Below are positions 1 through 8,448 of a stretch of 64,000 nucleotides of DNA, piece by piece. The stretch lies in contig JACAEF010000022.1 in assembly GCA_013388985.1 (NCBI GenBank), forward strand, positions 62,001-126,000. The letters are read 5' to 3'. The stretch comes from Rhodocyclaceae bacterium (GTDB lineage: Bacteria; Pseudomonadota; Gammaproteobacteria; Burkholderiales; Rhodocyclaceae). The number at the start of each line of letters is the position of its first letter. Positions within the stretch are counted from its first letter, which is position 1. Made by a program: the position numbers and the translations under genes. The notes under the pieces are model-generated. The model worked only from the letters and a program-made list of their open reading frames with translations, was not told the DNA's origin and did no database searches.

Positions 1-406
1 CGGCGCCGCCATCCCTGAGATCGTCGCGGTCGACGCTGGTGATGACGACGTATTTGAGTTTCATCGCCGCGATGGTCGCCGCGAGCTTGGCAGGCTCTTC
101 GGGATCGGGCGGCAGTGGCACGCCATGGCCGACATCGCAGAACGGGCAGCGGCGCGTGCACAGATCGCCCAAGATCATGAAGGTGGCCGTGCCCTTGCCG
201 AAGCATTCGCCGATGTTCGGGCAGGTGGCTTCCTCGCAGACGGTATGCAGGCCGTGGCTGCGCAGGATCGACTTCACCTCGCCATAGCGCGCCGCCGAAT
301 TGCCGGCTTTGACGCGGATCCATTCCGGCTTCTTCAAGGGCGCCGCCGGCACGATCTTGATCGGAATCCGGGCGGTCTTGGCTTCGCCTTTCTGTTTTTC
401 GCTCAT
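1..406 (-). CDS. lipA: Lipoyl synthase LipA, N-terminal part (gene runs off the window start)
   Basis: Radical SAM enzyme that inserts two sulfurs into protein-bound octanoyl groups, the last step of lipoate synthesis. 135 codons are in the window. They show both family cysteine clusters: C57-x4-C62-x5-C68 (auxiliary FeS cluster, [12 protein letters not shown]) and C83-x3-C87-x2-C90 (radical SAM cluster, CTRRCPFC). The ATG at 404-406 gives [10 protein letters not shown]. lipB lies upstream on the same strand, but a ccdAB pair and repeat R4 separate the two. The C-terminal part is outside the window. Identification is secure. Confidence 0.96.
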   Translation of the reverse strand, partial: MSEKQKGEAKTARIPIKIVPAAPLKKPEWIRVKAGNSAARYGEVKSILRSHGLHTVCEEATCPNIGECFGKGTATFMILGDLCTRRCPFCDVGHGVPLPPDPEEPAKLAATIAAMKLKYVVITSVDRDDLRDGGA

Positions 407-415
407 GTTTTACGG

Positions 416-488
416 TTAGCGTGGAACGCCTTACTTGCCGACCGCCACCTTCGAGCGTGGGTGGCCCGAGGTCGGCGATGCGGCGTTA
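416..488 (-). repeat. R4 dispersed repeat, copy 1
   Basis: 73 bp that begin with the TAA stop of ccdB (TAACGCCGCA on the minus strand) and end in ACGCTAA, 10 bp before the lipA start. It is about 80% like 21820-21903, which also begins at a gene's TAA stop. Inside, GCCGACC and GGTCGGC can form a stem that encloses a second stem (CCACC/GGTGG). Possibly a terminator-like or mobile intergenic element; function unknown. Confidence 0.7.
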
Positions 489-824
489 ATACAAGGCGCG
501 GGAGAGCAGCTCGTCCAGCGCGGCGATGATGGTATCACTGGCGTCGCGCAGCGAAGCGACCGTTTCTCCCAGCGCCTCGACGGGCACCGAAACGATTTCC
601 AGCGGGTTGAGCACGACCTCGACATTCTCGATGCGGAACGACGGATTGAGCGGCGAAGCCGGCAAGGGCGCGAGCCTGTCGATGGCGTCACGCAGCACCA
701 AGGGCACGACGACCCGCCGCCGCGCTTTTTCATAATAAGAAGACTGGACGATGACGACATACGGAATGCTCGCCCGATGCTTCCCGGTATTGCGGCAGAC
801 ATCGAACTGGGCGAAGCGTCTCAT
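486..824 (-). CDS. ccdB: CcdB-family toxin
   Basis: 112-residue protein related to the gyrase poison CcdB. The family pattern of an N-terminal beta strand followed by RRRVVVPLVL and a C-terminal VSVPVEALGE segment (E. coli CcdB: ASVPVSVIGE) is clear. The ATG at 822-824 overlaps the TGA of ccdA (ATGA), so toxin translation is probably coupled to antitoxin translation, as usual for type II modules. The stop is a TAA that also forms the edge of repeat R4. Whether the toxin is active cannot be seen; the frame is intact. Confidence 0.88.
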   Translation of the reverse strand: MRRFAQFDVCRNTGKHRASIPYVVIVQSSYYEKARRRVVVPLVLRDAIDRLAPLPASPLNPSFRIENVEVVLNPLEIVSVPVEALGETVASLRDASDTIIAALDELLSRALY

Positions 825-1072
825 AGCGTCGAATGTTCGTCGGCAAAACTCCCATGCGCTTCGTGGAAGCGGTTCCAGGCATCGGCGACGGCATCGCCTC
901 GCTGCTGGCGCGCCTGTTGCGCCTCGTTTTGCCGCGCGATGTAATCGACCAGCAAACCATCGACCGTCGCGGAAAGATTGTCGGTGAATTGCCGTGCCCG
1001 GCGCACGTTCTCTTCGCTCAGCAGCAGATTGACGGGGCGTTTCGCCGGGGCGGCTTGGGCAGTGGTTTTCAT
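821..1072 (-). CDS. ccdA: CcdA-family antitoxin
   Basis: 83-residue antitoxin. The N-terminal half (KRPVNLLLSEENVRRAR) is a ribbon-helix-helix DNA-binding segment and the C-terminal half a disordered-type tail (WNRFHEAHGSFADEHSTL) that would wrap the toxin, as in the CcdA family. A strong ribosome site (GGAGGTGAG) lies 3 bases before the ATG. A 17-bp palindrome at 1086-1102 just upstream is the probable operator for autoregulation by CcdA/CcdB. The pair stands between lipB and lipA, which are adjacent in related genomes, so it is an insertion. Confidence 0.88.
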   Translation of the reverse strand: MKTTAQAAPAKRPVNLLLSEENVRRARQFTDNLSATVDGLLVDYIARQNEAQQARQQRGDAVADAWNRFHEAHGSFADEHSTL

Positions 1073-1085
1073 TTCTCACCTCCAG

Positions 1086-1102
1086 TGCGCATGGTATGCG
1101 CA
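1086..1102. promoter_or_regulatory. Probable ccdAB operator palindrome
   Basis: TGCGCAT and ATGCGCA arms separated by 3 bp, 13 bp upstream of the ccdA start. RHH antitoxins bind such inverted repeats. Function inferred from position. Confidence 0.6.
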
Positions 1103-1117
1103 TTCCCGGATAAAAGC

Positions 1118-1143
1118 AAAAGTCGGCGCTGGTGGGACGGCAC
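1118..1143 (+). repeat. R1 copy, behind lipB
   Basis: 26-bp R1 repeat (core TCGGCGCTGGCGGGACGGC) with one mismatch. It starts one base after the lipB stop codon and stands between lipB and the ccdAB promoter region. Confidence 0.85.
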
Positions 1144-1144
1144 C

Positions 1145-1756
1145 TCAAAGCCGGGCCTGCAATGCCTCGACGAGCCGGTCGGCGACCACATCGACGCCGA
1201 TGCCCGGATGAAACGCCGCGAGCTGTGTGACCGCCATGCCCGCGTAACCGCAGGGATTGATCGCCGCGAAGGGCGAAAGGTCCATAGCGACGTTGAGGGC
1301 GAGACCGTGGTAGCAGCAGCCGTTCTTGATGCGCAGGCCGAGCGCGGCGATCTTGGCTCCCCTGACATAGACACCGGGAGCACCGGAGAGCCGCTCGCCT
1401 TGCACACCGTATTCCGCCAGCAGGTCGATCACCGCCTGTTCGATGCGATGGACCAGCGTCTTCACCGTGAGGCCGCGGCGCTTGAGGTCGAGCAGCAGGT
1501 AGCAGACGAGCTGGCCGGGGCCGTGATAGGTGATCTGGCCGCCGCGATCGATCTTCACCACGGGAATACCGATGTCCCGGAGCAGGTGCTCCGGCTTGCC
1601 GGCGAGTCCGAGCGTGAACACTGGTGGATGCTCGCACAACCACAGCTCGTCGGGCGTGTGTTCATCGCGCGCGGCGGTGAAGGCCTGCATCGCGCGCCAG
1701 GTCGGCTCGTAGTCGGCCCGACCGAGCCGGCGCACTACAAAACGACTTTCACCCAC
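1145..1756 (-). CDS. lipB: Octanoyltransferase LipB
   Basis: Transfers octanoate from acyl carrier protein to lipoyl domains, the step before LipA. 203 residues. Visible are HPPVFTLG, the [12 protein letters not shown] loop, catalytic K135 (RGAKIAALG) and C169 (INPCGYAGM), the same numbers as in E. coli. The start is a GTG at 1754-1756, 22 bases inside the end of ybeD, which suggests translational coupling. The BKD complex at 41-46 kb in this window is one of the lipoylated clients. Confidence 0.96.
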   Translation of the reverse strand: MGESRFVVRRLGRADYEPTWRAMQAFTAARDEHTPDELWLCEHPPVFTLGLAGKPEHLLRDIGIPVVKIDRGGQITYHGPGQLVCYLLLDLKRRGLTVKTLVHRIEQAVIDLLAEYGVQGERLSGAPGVYVRGAKIAALGLRIKNGCCYHGLALNVAMDLSPFAAINPCGYAGMAVTQLAAFHPGIGVDVVADRLVEALQARL

Positions 1757-2001
1757 GGATGCGCGACGAGTTCGCGATAGAGCGCATCGAGCTGCGGCTT
1801 CGAGGTGGCGCGCACGACGCAGGTGACGGAAAGGTAGTGGCCGGCGCGCGAAGGCCGCATCTCGACCGTTCTTGGGTCGAAGTCGGGCGCATGTCTCATG
1901 ACGACCTCGACGATGGCCTGCGCGAAGCCCTCCCGCGTCGCGCCCATGATCTTGAGCGGGAAGTCGCAGGGGAATTCGAGCAGTGTCTCCTCTTCAGCCA
2001 T
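1735..2001 (-). CDS. ybeD: YbeD/DUF493 family protein
   Basis: 88-residue small cytoplasmic protein of the ACT-like YbeD family ([20 protein letters not shown], then [13 protein letters not shown] and HPWVKVVL at the end). Its exact job is not established; it is commonly encoded beside lipB, as here, overlapping it by 22 bases. The start overlaps the end of dat by 8 bases, so it lies inside the dacA-dat-ybeD-lipB operon. Confidence 0.92.
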   Translation of the reverse strand: MAEEETLLEFPCDFPLKIMGATREGFAQAIVEVVMRHAPDFDPRTVEMRPSRAGHYLSVTCVVRATSKPQLDALYRELVAHPWVKVVL

Positions 2002-2854
2002 GGCCGCGCATCACCGTCTGCTTGAAGTCCTGATACCAGCGATACATGCGTCCGAATACCGGGCCGGGCTTGCCGGCGCCGACCGGCCGCCCGTCGAGCG
2101 TCACGATCGCCAGCACTTCCTTGGTCGAGGAGGTGAGCCACAGCTCGTCGGCGCTGCGCACCTCGGCGTCACAGATGTCGCGCACCTCGGTAGGCAGCCC
2201 GTATTGCGTGGCGAGTTCGAGCACCACGTCGTAAGTGATGCCGGAGAGCATCAGGTGGTTCTTCTGCGGCGCGAGCAGGGTACCGTCCTTGACGACGAAG
2301 ATGTTCGACGCGGCGCCTTCGGTGAGGATGCCGTCGCGGAACATCACGGTCTCGGCGCAGCCGGCATCGATGGCCATCTGGCGCAGCAGGCAGTTGGCCA
2401 GCAGCGAAGTCGCCTTGACGTTGCAGCGCAGCCAGCGGAAGTCGGTGGCAGAGACGGCGGCGACACCCTTTTCGACCTGCTCGCCCGATGGCGTGACGAG
2501 CGGCTCGACGAGGCCGAACACCGTGGGCGTGACGACCTTGGGGAACGCATGGTTGCGGATCGCCATCGGCCCGCGCGTGACCTGCAGATAGACCGACTGG
2601 TCGTCCCATTCGGCTGCGGCGATCAGGCGGGCGACGAGCGAGTGCCATGCTTCGGCCGACAGCGGATTGGCCAGCCGGATCGCGTCGAGGCTCCTTTGCA
2701 GCCGGCCCAGATGCTCGTCGAGCCGGAACGGCTGGCGCGAATAGACCGGGATGACTTCATAGACGCCATCGCCGAACAGGAAGCCGCGGTCCATCGGCGA
2801 CACCGCTGCCTTTTCGAGCGGCAGGAACTGGCCGTTGAGGTAGCAAAGGCTCAT
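1994..2854 (-). CDS. dat: D-alanine aminotransferase (PLP class IV)
   Basis: 286-residue fold-type IV aminotransferase, probably making or using D-alanine/D-glutamate for the cell wall. The N-terminus (YLNGQFLPLEKAAVSPMDRG, then FLFGDGVYEV) is typical; K147 in CNVKATSLL is the PLP lysine, and TEGAASNIF carries the phosphate-side glutamate. The ATG at 2852-2854 overlaps the dacA stop (ATGA). Branched-chain aminotransferase is an alternative of the same fold, but the link to dacA favours the D-amino-acid enzyme. Confidence 0.85.
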   Translation of the reverse strand: MSLCYLNGQFLPLEKAAVSPMDRGFLFGDGVYEVIPVYSRQPFRLDEHLGRLQRSLDAIRLANPLSAEAWHSLVARLIAAAEWDDQSVYLQVTRGPMAIRNHAFPKVVTPTVFGLVEPLVTPSGEQVEKGVAAVSATDFRWLRCNVKATSLLANCLLRQMAIDAGCAETVMFRDGILTEGAASNIFVVKDGTLLAPQKNHLMLSGITYDVVLELATQYGLPTEVRDICDAEVRSADELWLTSSTKEVLAIVTLDGRPVGAGKPGPVFGRMYRWYQDFKQTVMRGHG

Positions 2855-3981
2855 TGGAAATACAGCTTGAGTCCATCCCAGGCGCGGCCGAAGAAGCCGG
2901 CGAGAGGCACATCGGCCAGGGCGACGAGCGCATGCTCGCCATAGGGCTTGCCATCCACGGTGAGCTTCAACGTCGCGATGCGGTCGCCCTGCTTGACGGG
3001 TGCAAGGAGGGGCTGCTTGCTGTAGACCTCGACCTTGATGCGCTCGGGGTTGCTCGCCACCCCCTTGGGCAGCGAGAGGACGAAATTTTCGGCAAAACCG
3101 GCGCCGACCGTATTCTGCTGGCCCTTGAACACCTTGAGCTGTGTCACCGCCTGCCCCTTGTCGTAGAGCTTCACGGCATCGAAGGCGCGCGCGCCATAGT
3201 GCAAGAGCGCCAGCGTTTCCTGCACGCGCGCGTTGTCGGACGGCGTGCCGACGACGACGGTAGTGAGCCGTCGCGCACCGTCGTGGCGCGAGGCGATGAG
3301 GCAATAGCCGGCGGTCTCGGTGTGACCGGTTTTCACGCCGTCGATCGCCGGATCGAGCCACAACAGTCGGTTACGGTTGGGTTGTTTGATCTTGTTCCAG
3401 GTGAATTCCTTCACTGCATAGCGCTTGTATTCCTCGGGGAAATCGCGGATCAGCGCCGTGGTCAGCCTGGCCAGATCGGCCACCGTGGTCATGTGCGCCG
3501 GATCGGGCAGGCCGGTGGCATTGACGAAATGGCTGTCGTTCATCCCCAAGCGTTTGGCTTCGGCATTCATCAGATTGGCGAAGGCCTCCTCGCTGCCGGC
3601 CACCGCCTCGGCGAGCGCGATGGAAGCGTCGTTGCCCGACTGGATCACCATGCCGGAGAGCAGATCATCGACGGTGACCTGCTGGTCGGGCGCGATGAAC
3701 ATGCGCGAGCCCTGCGCCTTCCACGCCTTCTCGGAGACCGGCACCACTTGATCTTTTTTGAGCTTGCCGTCGCGCAGCGCGCCATAGACGACATAGCTCG
3801 TCATGATCTTGGTCAGCGAGGCCGGCTCGACCTTCTGCTCGGGATTCTGGGCGGCGAGGATCTGGCCGGTGGTCTGGTCCATCAGCAGCCAGGCGCGCGC
3901 GGCGAGCGGCGGCGGCGGTTCGATGGTCTGGGCAAAGCCGTGGAGGGAAAAGAGAGTCAGCAGTAAGGCAAGAAAACGCAT
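2851..3981 (-). CDS. dacA: D-alanyl-D-alanine carboxypeptidase (PBP5/6 type)
   Basis: Periplasmic peptidoglycan carboxypeptidase. A signal peptide (MRFLALLLTLFSLHGFAQ) is followed by S55-x-x-K58 (SLTK), SGN at 115-117 and KTG in GVKTGHTETAG. The C-terminal PBP5-C domain and a final amphipathic stretch (FGRAWDGLKLYFQ) serve as membrane anchor. ATG 3979-3981 is chosen; a GTG 12 bases upstream (3993) is also possible. It lies downstream of rlpA with a 33-bp gap, so the shape operon and the dacA-dat-lip operon may be one transcript. Confidence 0.95.
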   Translation of the reverse strand: MRFLALLLTLFSLHGFAQTIEPPPPLAARAWLLMDQTTGQILAAQNPEQKVEPASLTKIMTSYVVYGALRDGKLKKDQVVPVSEKAWKAQGSRMFIAPDQQVTVDDLLSGMVIQSGNDASIALAEAVAGSEEAFANLMNAEAKRLGMNDSHFVNATGLPDPAHMTTVADLARLTTALIRDFPEEYKRYAVKEFTWNKIKQPNRNRLLWLDPAIDGVKTGHTETAGYCLIASRHDGARRLTTVVVGTPSDNARVQETLALLHYGARAFDAVKLYDKGQAVTQLKVFKGQQNTVGAGFAENFVLSLPKGVASNPERIKVEVYSKQPLLAPVKQGDRIATLKLTVDGKPYGEHALVALADVPLAGFFGRAWDGLKLYFQ

Positions 3982-4014
3982 GGAGACGGTCACGGAAAGG
4001 AGGAAATGAAGCAG

Positions 4015-5139
4015 TTACTTTACCAGCACGGTAGGCAGCTCGAAGGCGAGCCTGAGCTGTTCGGCGACGCGCCGCGCCTCGGCGACATCGGGCCAGGGGC
4101 CGAGCTGCAGGCGATGCAGGTTGCCAGCGCTCCGCACCACGAGCTTCTCGCCGAGTTCGCCGAGATCGCGGTAGAGCTTGGCTTTGAGCGATTCGGCATT
4201 GTCGCGGCTGGCGAAGGCGCCGAGCTGCAGATAATGCCCCTTGCGGTCGACCACGTCTTCGAGCACCGCCGGCGTTTTTTCCGGCGAAGGCGGCGGCTCG
4301 AGCGGCGCCATCGCCACGGCGGCGGGCGGCGTAGCCTCGCCCGGCAGCACGCTCTCGACGAGCACCGTGCCGCTGCCGTTGTCGACGAGGCCGAGCTTCC
4401 ACGCCGCGGCATAGGAGAGATCGATGAGGCGATCGTGCAGGAAGGGGCCGCGGTCGTTGATGCGCACGATGACCGATTTGCCGCTGTAGGACCCGCCGTT
4501 GATGCGGGTGACGCGCACATAGGAGGGAATCGGCAGCGTCGGATGCGCGGCGGTCATGCCGAACATGTCGTAGGGTTCGCCGCTCGAGGTCTTCTGGCCG
4601 TGGTAGCGCCGGCCATACCAGCTCGCCACGCCCTGCTGCCGGTAGCCGGCGGCGGAAGCGAGCGGCACGTAGTCGCGGCCGAACACCGAATAGGGCCGGT
4701 TGGCGAAGCGGTGCAGCGGCTCCACCCTGGGCACGGCATCGGGAATCGCGGCCAGATCGATCGAATGATCGAGCGGGCCATCGTCGAGGTAATAGCCGCC
4801 GCGAGTGGCGGAGGGGGACCCGCCGAAGGCGGGGGCGTAGCCTCCGCGAGCGGCGCCGGGTGGCGACTCGCCTCGAAAAGTCGGCGCTGGCGGAACGGCA
4901 CCCCCGGCCTGCGGCGCCGCGACGGGCCGGGGCGGCTGGCCGCCGCAGGCGACCAGTATCAGCGACAGGGGGATTGGAACGAGTCGACTCAGGAAACGCT
5001 GAAGAAAGCCGCGAGCGGGATGGGATGCAAGGCGCACGGAGCGCAGCGACCGAGACATATCGAATAGATAGGCGAGGGAGCGAGCACCGCGCAACGCCGC
5101 AAACCGCCCGCGCAGCAATTTATTCAGCGTTTCCTTCAT
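4015..5139 (-). CDS. rlpA: Septal ring lytic transglycosylase RlpA (lipoprotein, SPOR domain)
   Basis: Peptidoglycan lytic transglycosylase acting on denuded glycans. It has a lipobox (LSLILVAC), a double-psi beta-barrel (GVASWYGRRYHGQKTSSGE ... INDRGPF with the catalytic Asp) and a C-terminal SPOR domain (YLQLGAFASRDNAESLKAKL). The 5' part is odd: repeat R3 copy A (4991-5135) is translated as the leader, so the ATG at 5137-5139, which overlaps the rodA stop, places more than 60 residues before the lipobox. An ATG at 5056-5058, also inside R3, would give a normal 37-residue signal. R1 and R2 copies are translated just behind the lipid-anchor Cys (AVPPAPTF and [12 protein letters not shown]). 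Confidence 0.9.
   Translation of the reverse strand: MKETLNKLLRGRFAALRGARSLAYLFDMSRSLRSVRLASHPARGFLQRFLSRLVPIPLSLILVACGGQPPRPVAAPQAGGAVPPAPTFRGESPPGAARGGYAPAFGGSPSATRGGYYLDDGPLDHSIDLAAIPDAVPRVEPLHRFANRPYSVFGRDYVPLASAAGYRQQGVASWYGRRYHGQKTSSGEPYDMFGMTAAHPTLPIPSYVRVTRINGGSYSGKSVIVRINDRGPFLHDRLIDLSYAAAWKLGLVDNGSGTVLVESVLPGEATPPAAVAMAPLEPPPSPEKTPAVLEDVVDRKGHYLQLGAFASRDNAESLKAKLYRDLGELGEKLVVRSAGNLHRLQLGPWPDVAEARRVAEQLRLAFELPTVLVK
4800..4857 (-). repeat. R2 repeat (58 bp) inside rlpA
   Basis: Exactly 58 bp, about 90% identical to 28016-28073 (lnt) and also matched at 50351-50408 (dsbD). The centre is a hairpin (CCCGCC-TTCG-GCGGG). Read here as [20 protein letters not shown]. Confidence 0.85.
4876..4901 (+). 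repeat. R1 copy inside rlpA
   Basis: 26-bp R1 with one mismatch, inside the coding sequence, translated on the minus strand as AVPPAPTF behind the lipobox. Confidence 0.85.
4991..5135 (+). repeat. R3 structured repeat, copy A (rodA/rlpA junction)
   Basis: 145 bp with perfect 13-bp terminal inverted repeats (AGGAAACGCTGAA ... TTCAGCGTTTCCT). The internal hairpin is TATC-gaata-GATA, flanked by the invariant GAGACA and GGCGA strands. It abuts the rodA stop codon and supplies the leader codons of rlpA. See finding on R3. Confidence 0.85.
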
Positions 5140-6230
5140 TTTTGTACCAACATACGGTTCTTGTGGATCGACATCAGGATGCCGACGCCCAGGCACAGCG
5201 TCACCATCGCCGTGCCTCCATAGCTGACGAAGGGCAGCGGCACGCCGACCACCGGCAGGATGCCCGAGACCATGCCCATGTTGACGAAGGCATAGGTGAA
5301 GAAGATCAGCGTCACCGCGCCGGCCAAGAGCCGCGTAAACAGCGTCGGCGCCTGCAGCGCGATCTGCAGGCCGCGGCCGATCAGCAGGGCGTAGAGCACC
5401 AGCAGCACGGCGTTGCCGATCAGGCCGAATTCTTCCGACCAGACGGCGAAGATGAAATCGGTATGGCGTTCGGGGATGAATTCGAGCTGCGCCTGCGTGC
5501 CCTGCCCCCAGCCCTTGCCGAGCACGCCGCCCGAGCCGATCGCGATCGTGGACTGGATGATGTGGAAGCCCTTGCCGAGCGGGTCCTTCTCGGGATCGAG
5601 CAGCATCAGGATGCGTTGGCGCTGATAGTCATGCAACAGGTTCCAGGCAAAGGGCGCGGCGGCGGCGGCTACGCCGAGCAGGCCGAAAATCACCTTCCAC
5701 GACAGGCCGGCAAGGAAGATCACGTAAAAGCCGGCGGCGAACACCAGCACCGCGGTGCCCAGATCGGGCTGGCGGGCGATCAGCGCCACCGGCACGAGCA
5801 GGAGCAGCGTGGCGAAGAGCCAATCGTGCCAGGCGAGCAGGCCCTCGCGTTTCTGGAAGTACCAGGCGAGCATCAGCGGCATCGCGATCTTCATCAGCTC
5901 GGAGGGCTGGATGCGCATGAAGCCGAGGTTGAGCCAGCGCCGCGCACCCTTCGAGATGTCGCCGAACAGCGCCACCGCGACGAGCAACAGCAGCCCGAAC
6001 AGATAAACCGGCAGCGCCACGCGCATCAGCCGCTGCGGCGGGATTTGCGCGACGACGCGCATCACCACCAGCGCCGCGCCGAGATTGATCAGATGCGCAC
6101 CGATGCGCTCCGGCGAAGCGCTGGCCAGCGCGACCGTGGCGAGGATCAACAGCAACGCGGTGAAGCCCAGCAGCGGCCAGTCGAGCGGTGCGACGAGCAG
6201 CTGCCAGTATTTGCGGATCGTCGCGTTCAT
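5136..6230 (-). CDS. rodA: Peptidoglycan glycosyltransferase RodA (SEDS family)
   Basis: 364-residue polytopic membrane protein that polymerises glycan strands for lateral wall growth together with PBP2. About ten hydrophobic segments are visible. SEDS signatures include GARRWLNLGFMRIQPSELMKI, QPDLGTAVLV, GSGGVLGKGWGQGTQ and FIFAVWSEEFGLIG, with the essential Asp in QPDLGT. The ATG at 6228-6230 overlaps the mrdA stop (ATGA), and the TGA overlaps the first possible rlpA ATG. Confidence 0.97.
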   Translation of the reverse strand: MNATIRKYWQLLVAPLDWPLLGFTALLLILATVALASASPERIGAHLINLGAALVVMRVVAQIPPQRLMRVALPVYLFGLLLLVAVALFGDISKGARRWLNLGFMRIQPSELMKIAMPLMLAWYFQKREGLLAWHDWLFATLLLLVPVALIARQPDLGTAVLVFAAGFYVIFLAGLSWKVIFGLLGVAAAAAPFAWNLLHDYQRQRILMLLDPEKDPLGKGFHIIQSTIAIGSGGVLGKGWGQGTQAQLEFIPERHTDFIFAVWSEEFGLIGNAVLLVLYALLIGRGLQIALQAPTLFTRLLAGAVTLIFFTYAFVNMGMVSGILPVVGVPLPFVSYGGTAMVTLCLGVGILMSIHKNRMLVQK

Positions 6231-8119
6231 TCGGGATCCGCCTCCACGGCGGCTTCGTCGGTCGGCGCCATGCCCTGCGGCAGCTTGCCGAGCAGGTAGT
6301 AATCGAACACCTGGCGCGCGATCGGCGCCGCAGCCTGGGCGCCGAAGCCGCCGTTTTCGACCAGCACCGCCAGCGCGATCTTCGGCTGATCGGCGGGCGC
6401 GAAGGCGATGAACAGCGCATGGTCGCGCAACTGGGCCTTCATCGTCTCGGTCTTGTGCTCGGCGCCCTTGTAGGAGAACACCTGGGCGGTGCCGGTCTTG
6501 CCGGCGGCGACGTACTCCGCCCCGGCGAAGGCCCGCGCGCCGGTGCCCTCCCGGGTGACGCCGACCATCGCGTGCTTGATCACGTCGATGTGCTCCTGCT
6601 TCCAGGGCAGCTTCTTGATCGGCTGCGGCTCGATGAAGCGCTTCTCGCCGGTCTTCGTGTCGGTGATGTATTTCACCAGATGCGGTCGGAACATCACGCC
6701 GTCGTTGGCCAGCGTCGCCACCGCCTGGGCGAGCTGGATCGGCGTATAGGCGTTGTAGCCCTGGCCGATGCCGATCGAGATCGTCTCGCCGGCATACCAT
6801 TTCTGCTGTTCGGGCTTCTTGAAGCGCTTTTTCTTCCACGCCGGCGAAGGCAGCACGCCTTCCGATTCGCCCTCGATGTCGATGCCGGTCTTGCTGCCCA
6901 GGCCGAGCTCGCCCATGAAGCGGGCGATGGCGTCGATGCCCATGTCGTTGGCGAGCATGTAGTAGTAGGTGTCGCAGGAGACGACGATCGATTTGTACAT
7001 GTCGACCATGCCGTGGCCGCCCTTCTTGTCGTCGCGGAAAGTATGGCCACCGAAGTTGAAAAAGCCCGGGTCGGCGATCGCCTGCTCGGGCCGCCGCTTG
7101 CCGTAATGCAAAGCGGCCAGCGCCATGAAGGGCTTGAAAGTCGAGCCCGGCGGATAGGCGCCGTTCAAGGCCCGGTTGACCATCGGCTTGTCCGCCGCCT
7201 CGTTGAGCGCCTGCCAGTCCGCCGCGGCGATGCCATCGACGAACAGGTTGGGATCGTAGTTCGGCACCGAGACCAGTGCAAGGATGCCGCCGGTGGACGG
7301 CTCGATGGCCACCAGCGCGCCGCGGCGGTCGCCGAAGGCCTGTTCGGCAACCTCCTGGAGTTTCGCATCGAGGGTCAGGGTCAGGTTGTTGCCCGGCACG
7401 GGCGCGACGCGCGAGAGCGAGCGCACCGCCCGGCCGGCGGCATCGACCTCGACTTGCTCGAAGCCGCTCGTGCCGTGCAACTCGAACTCGTAATGCTGTT
7501 CGAGGCCGGACTTGCCGAAATAGTCGGTGCCGCGGTAGTTGGCTTCCTGCTCCCTCTCTTCGATCCGCGCCAGATCGCGCTCGTTGACGCGGCCGATGTA
7601 ACCGAGCACATGGGAAGCGAACGCGCCCTTCGGATACTGGCGGAACAGGCGCGCCTTGATCTCGACGCCGGGAAAACGATAGCGGCGGGCGATGAATTTC
7701 GCCACCTCCTCGTCGGTGAGCCGCGTCCTGATCGGCAGCGATTCGAAGCGTTTGCTCTCCTCCATCAGCTTCCTGAAGCGCTTGCGGTCCTTCGCTTCGA
7801 TGGTGATGAACTCCGCGAGACCGTCGATCGTCGCCTCGAGATCGGGCACCTGCGAGGGCGTGATCTCCAGCGTGTAAGCGGAATAGTTGCGCGCCAGCAC
7901 CTCGCCGTTGCGGTCGACGATCAGTCCGCGGTTGGGCACGATCGGCAACAGCGAGATGCGGTTGTCCTCGGCGCGCGTCTTGTAGTAATCGTGATGCAGC
8001 ACCTGCAGCCAGAAGAAGCGCCCGAACAGCAGGGCGAAGCAGACGAGCACCAGAGCGCCCGCCACCGCGATGCGGCGGTTGAACTGCTCCAGCCCCTCCT
8101 GCGCGTCCTTGATCTGCAT
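6227..8119 (-). CDS. mrdA: Penicillin-binding protein 2 (elongasome transpeptidase)
   Basis: 630 residues. A short cytoplasmic N-terminus and one membrane helix (residues about 17-37) are followed by a PBP dimerisation domain and a transpeptidase domain with S326-x-x-K329 (PGSTFKPF), SCD (VSCDTYYY) and KTGTAQ. It cross-links glycan made by RodA. It is co-translated with rodA (ATGA overlap). The 329-bp gap to mreD upstream is unusually long for this operon and is filled with hairpin repeats. Confidence 0.97.
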   Translation of the reverse strand: MQIKDAQEGLEQFNRRIAVAGALVLVCFALLFGRFFWLQVLHHDYYKTRAEDNRISLLPIVPNRGLIVDRNGEVLARNYSAYTLEITPSQVPDLEATIDGLAEFITIEAKDRKRFRKLMEESKRFESLPIRTRLTDEEVAKFIARRYRFPGVEIKARLFRQYPKGAFASHVLGYIGRVNERDLARIEEREQEANYRGTDYFGKSGLEQHYEFELHGTSGFEQVEVDAAGRAVRSLSRVAPVPGNNLTLTLDAKLQEVAEQAFGDRRGALVAIEPSTGGILALVSVPNYDPNLFVDGIAAADWQALNEAADKPMVNRALNGAYPPGSTFKPFMALAALHYGKRRPEQAIADPGFFNFGGHTFRDDKKGGHGMVDMYKSIVVSCDTYYYMLANDMGIDAIARFMGELGLGSKTGIDIEGESEGVLPSPAWKKKRFKKPEQQKWYAGETISIGIGQGYNAYTPIQLAQAVATLANDGVMFRPHLVKYITDTKTGEKRFIEPQPIKKLPWKQEHIDVIKHAMVGVTREGTGARAFAGAEYVAAGKTGTAQVFSYKGAEHKTETMKAQLRDHALFIAFAPADQPKIALAVLVENGGFGAQAAAPIARQVFDYYLLGKLPQGMAPTDEAAVEADPE

Positions 8120-8448
8120 GGATCAGGCAGTCCGGGCGCCGGGCCGTCCCAAGCCCGGACGGCGCGCGCCGTATGGCGCAAACCGCGCCGTGCGTGTTGC
8201 GAAGACGCCCGTGACATCGAGCGCAGCGAGCTGTTTCGAACCCCCCGAGAGGGGGGTGAAGGGGGGCAGGTCGGTTCGATCGAGGGCCACGGCAGCGTTT
8301 GCGAAGGGCCGCCCCGAGCAAACGCGGCACGTGCCGAAGGCACGACCCGCGACGCGATTTCCACGAAAGACGCCCTCGTTATCGAGTGCCGCGTAAAGCG
8401 GCGCGAGCTGGAAAGAACCCCCCGAGAGGGGGGTGAAGGGTGGCGGGT
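8120..8448. repeat. 329-bp mrdA/mreD gap with duplicated GC hairpin repeat
   Basis: No gene is seen. Two diverged copies of a unit lie here. Each contains GAAGACGCCC-like or GAAAGACGCCC sequence, then a CATCGAGCGCAGCGAGCTG-like stretch, and ends in the identical hairpin CCCCCCGAGAGGGGGG (8241-8256 and 8418-8433). Both hairpins could attenuate transcription or stabilise RNA between mreD and mrdA. No promoter is obvious. Confidence 0.6.
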
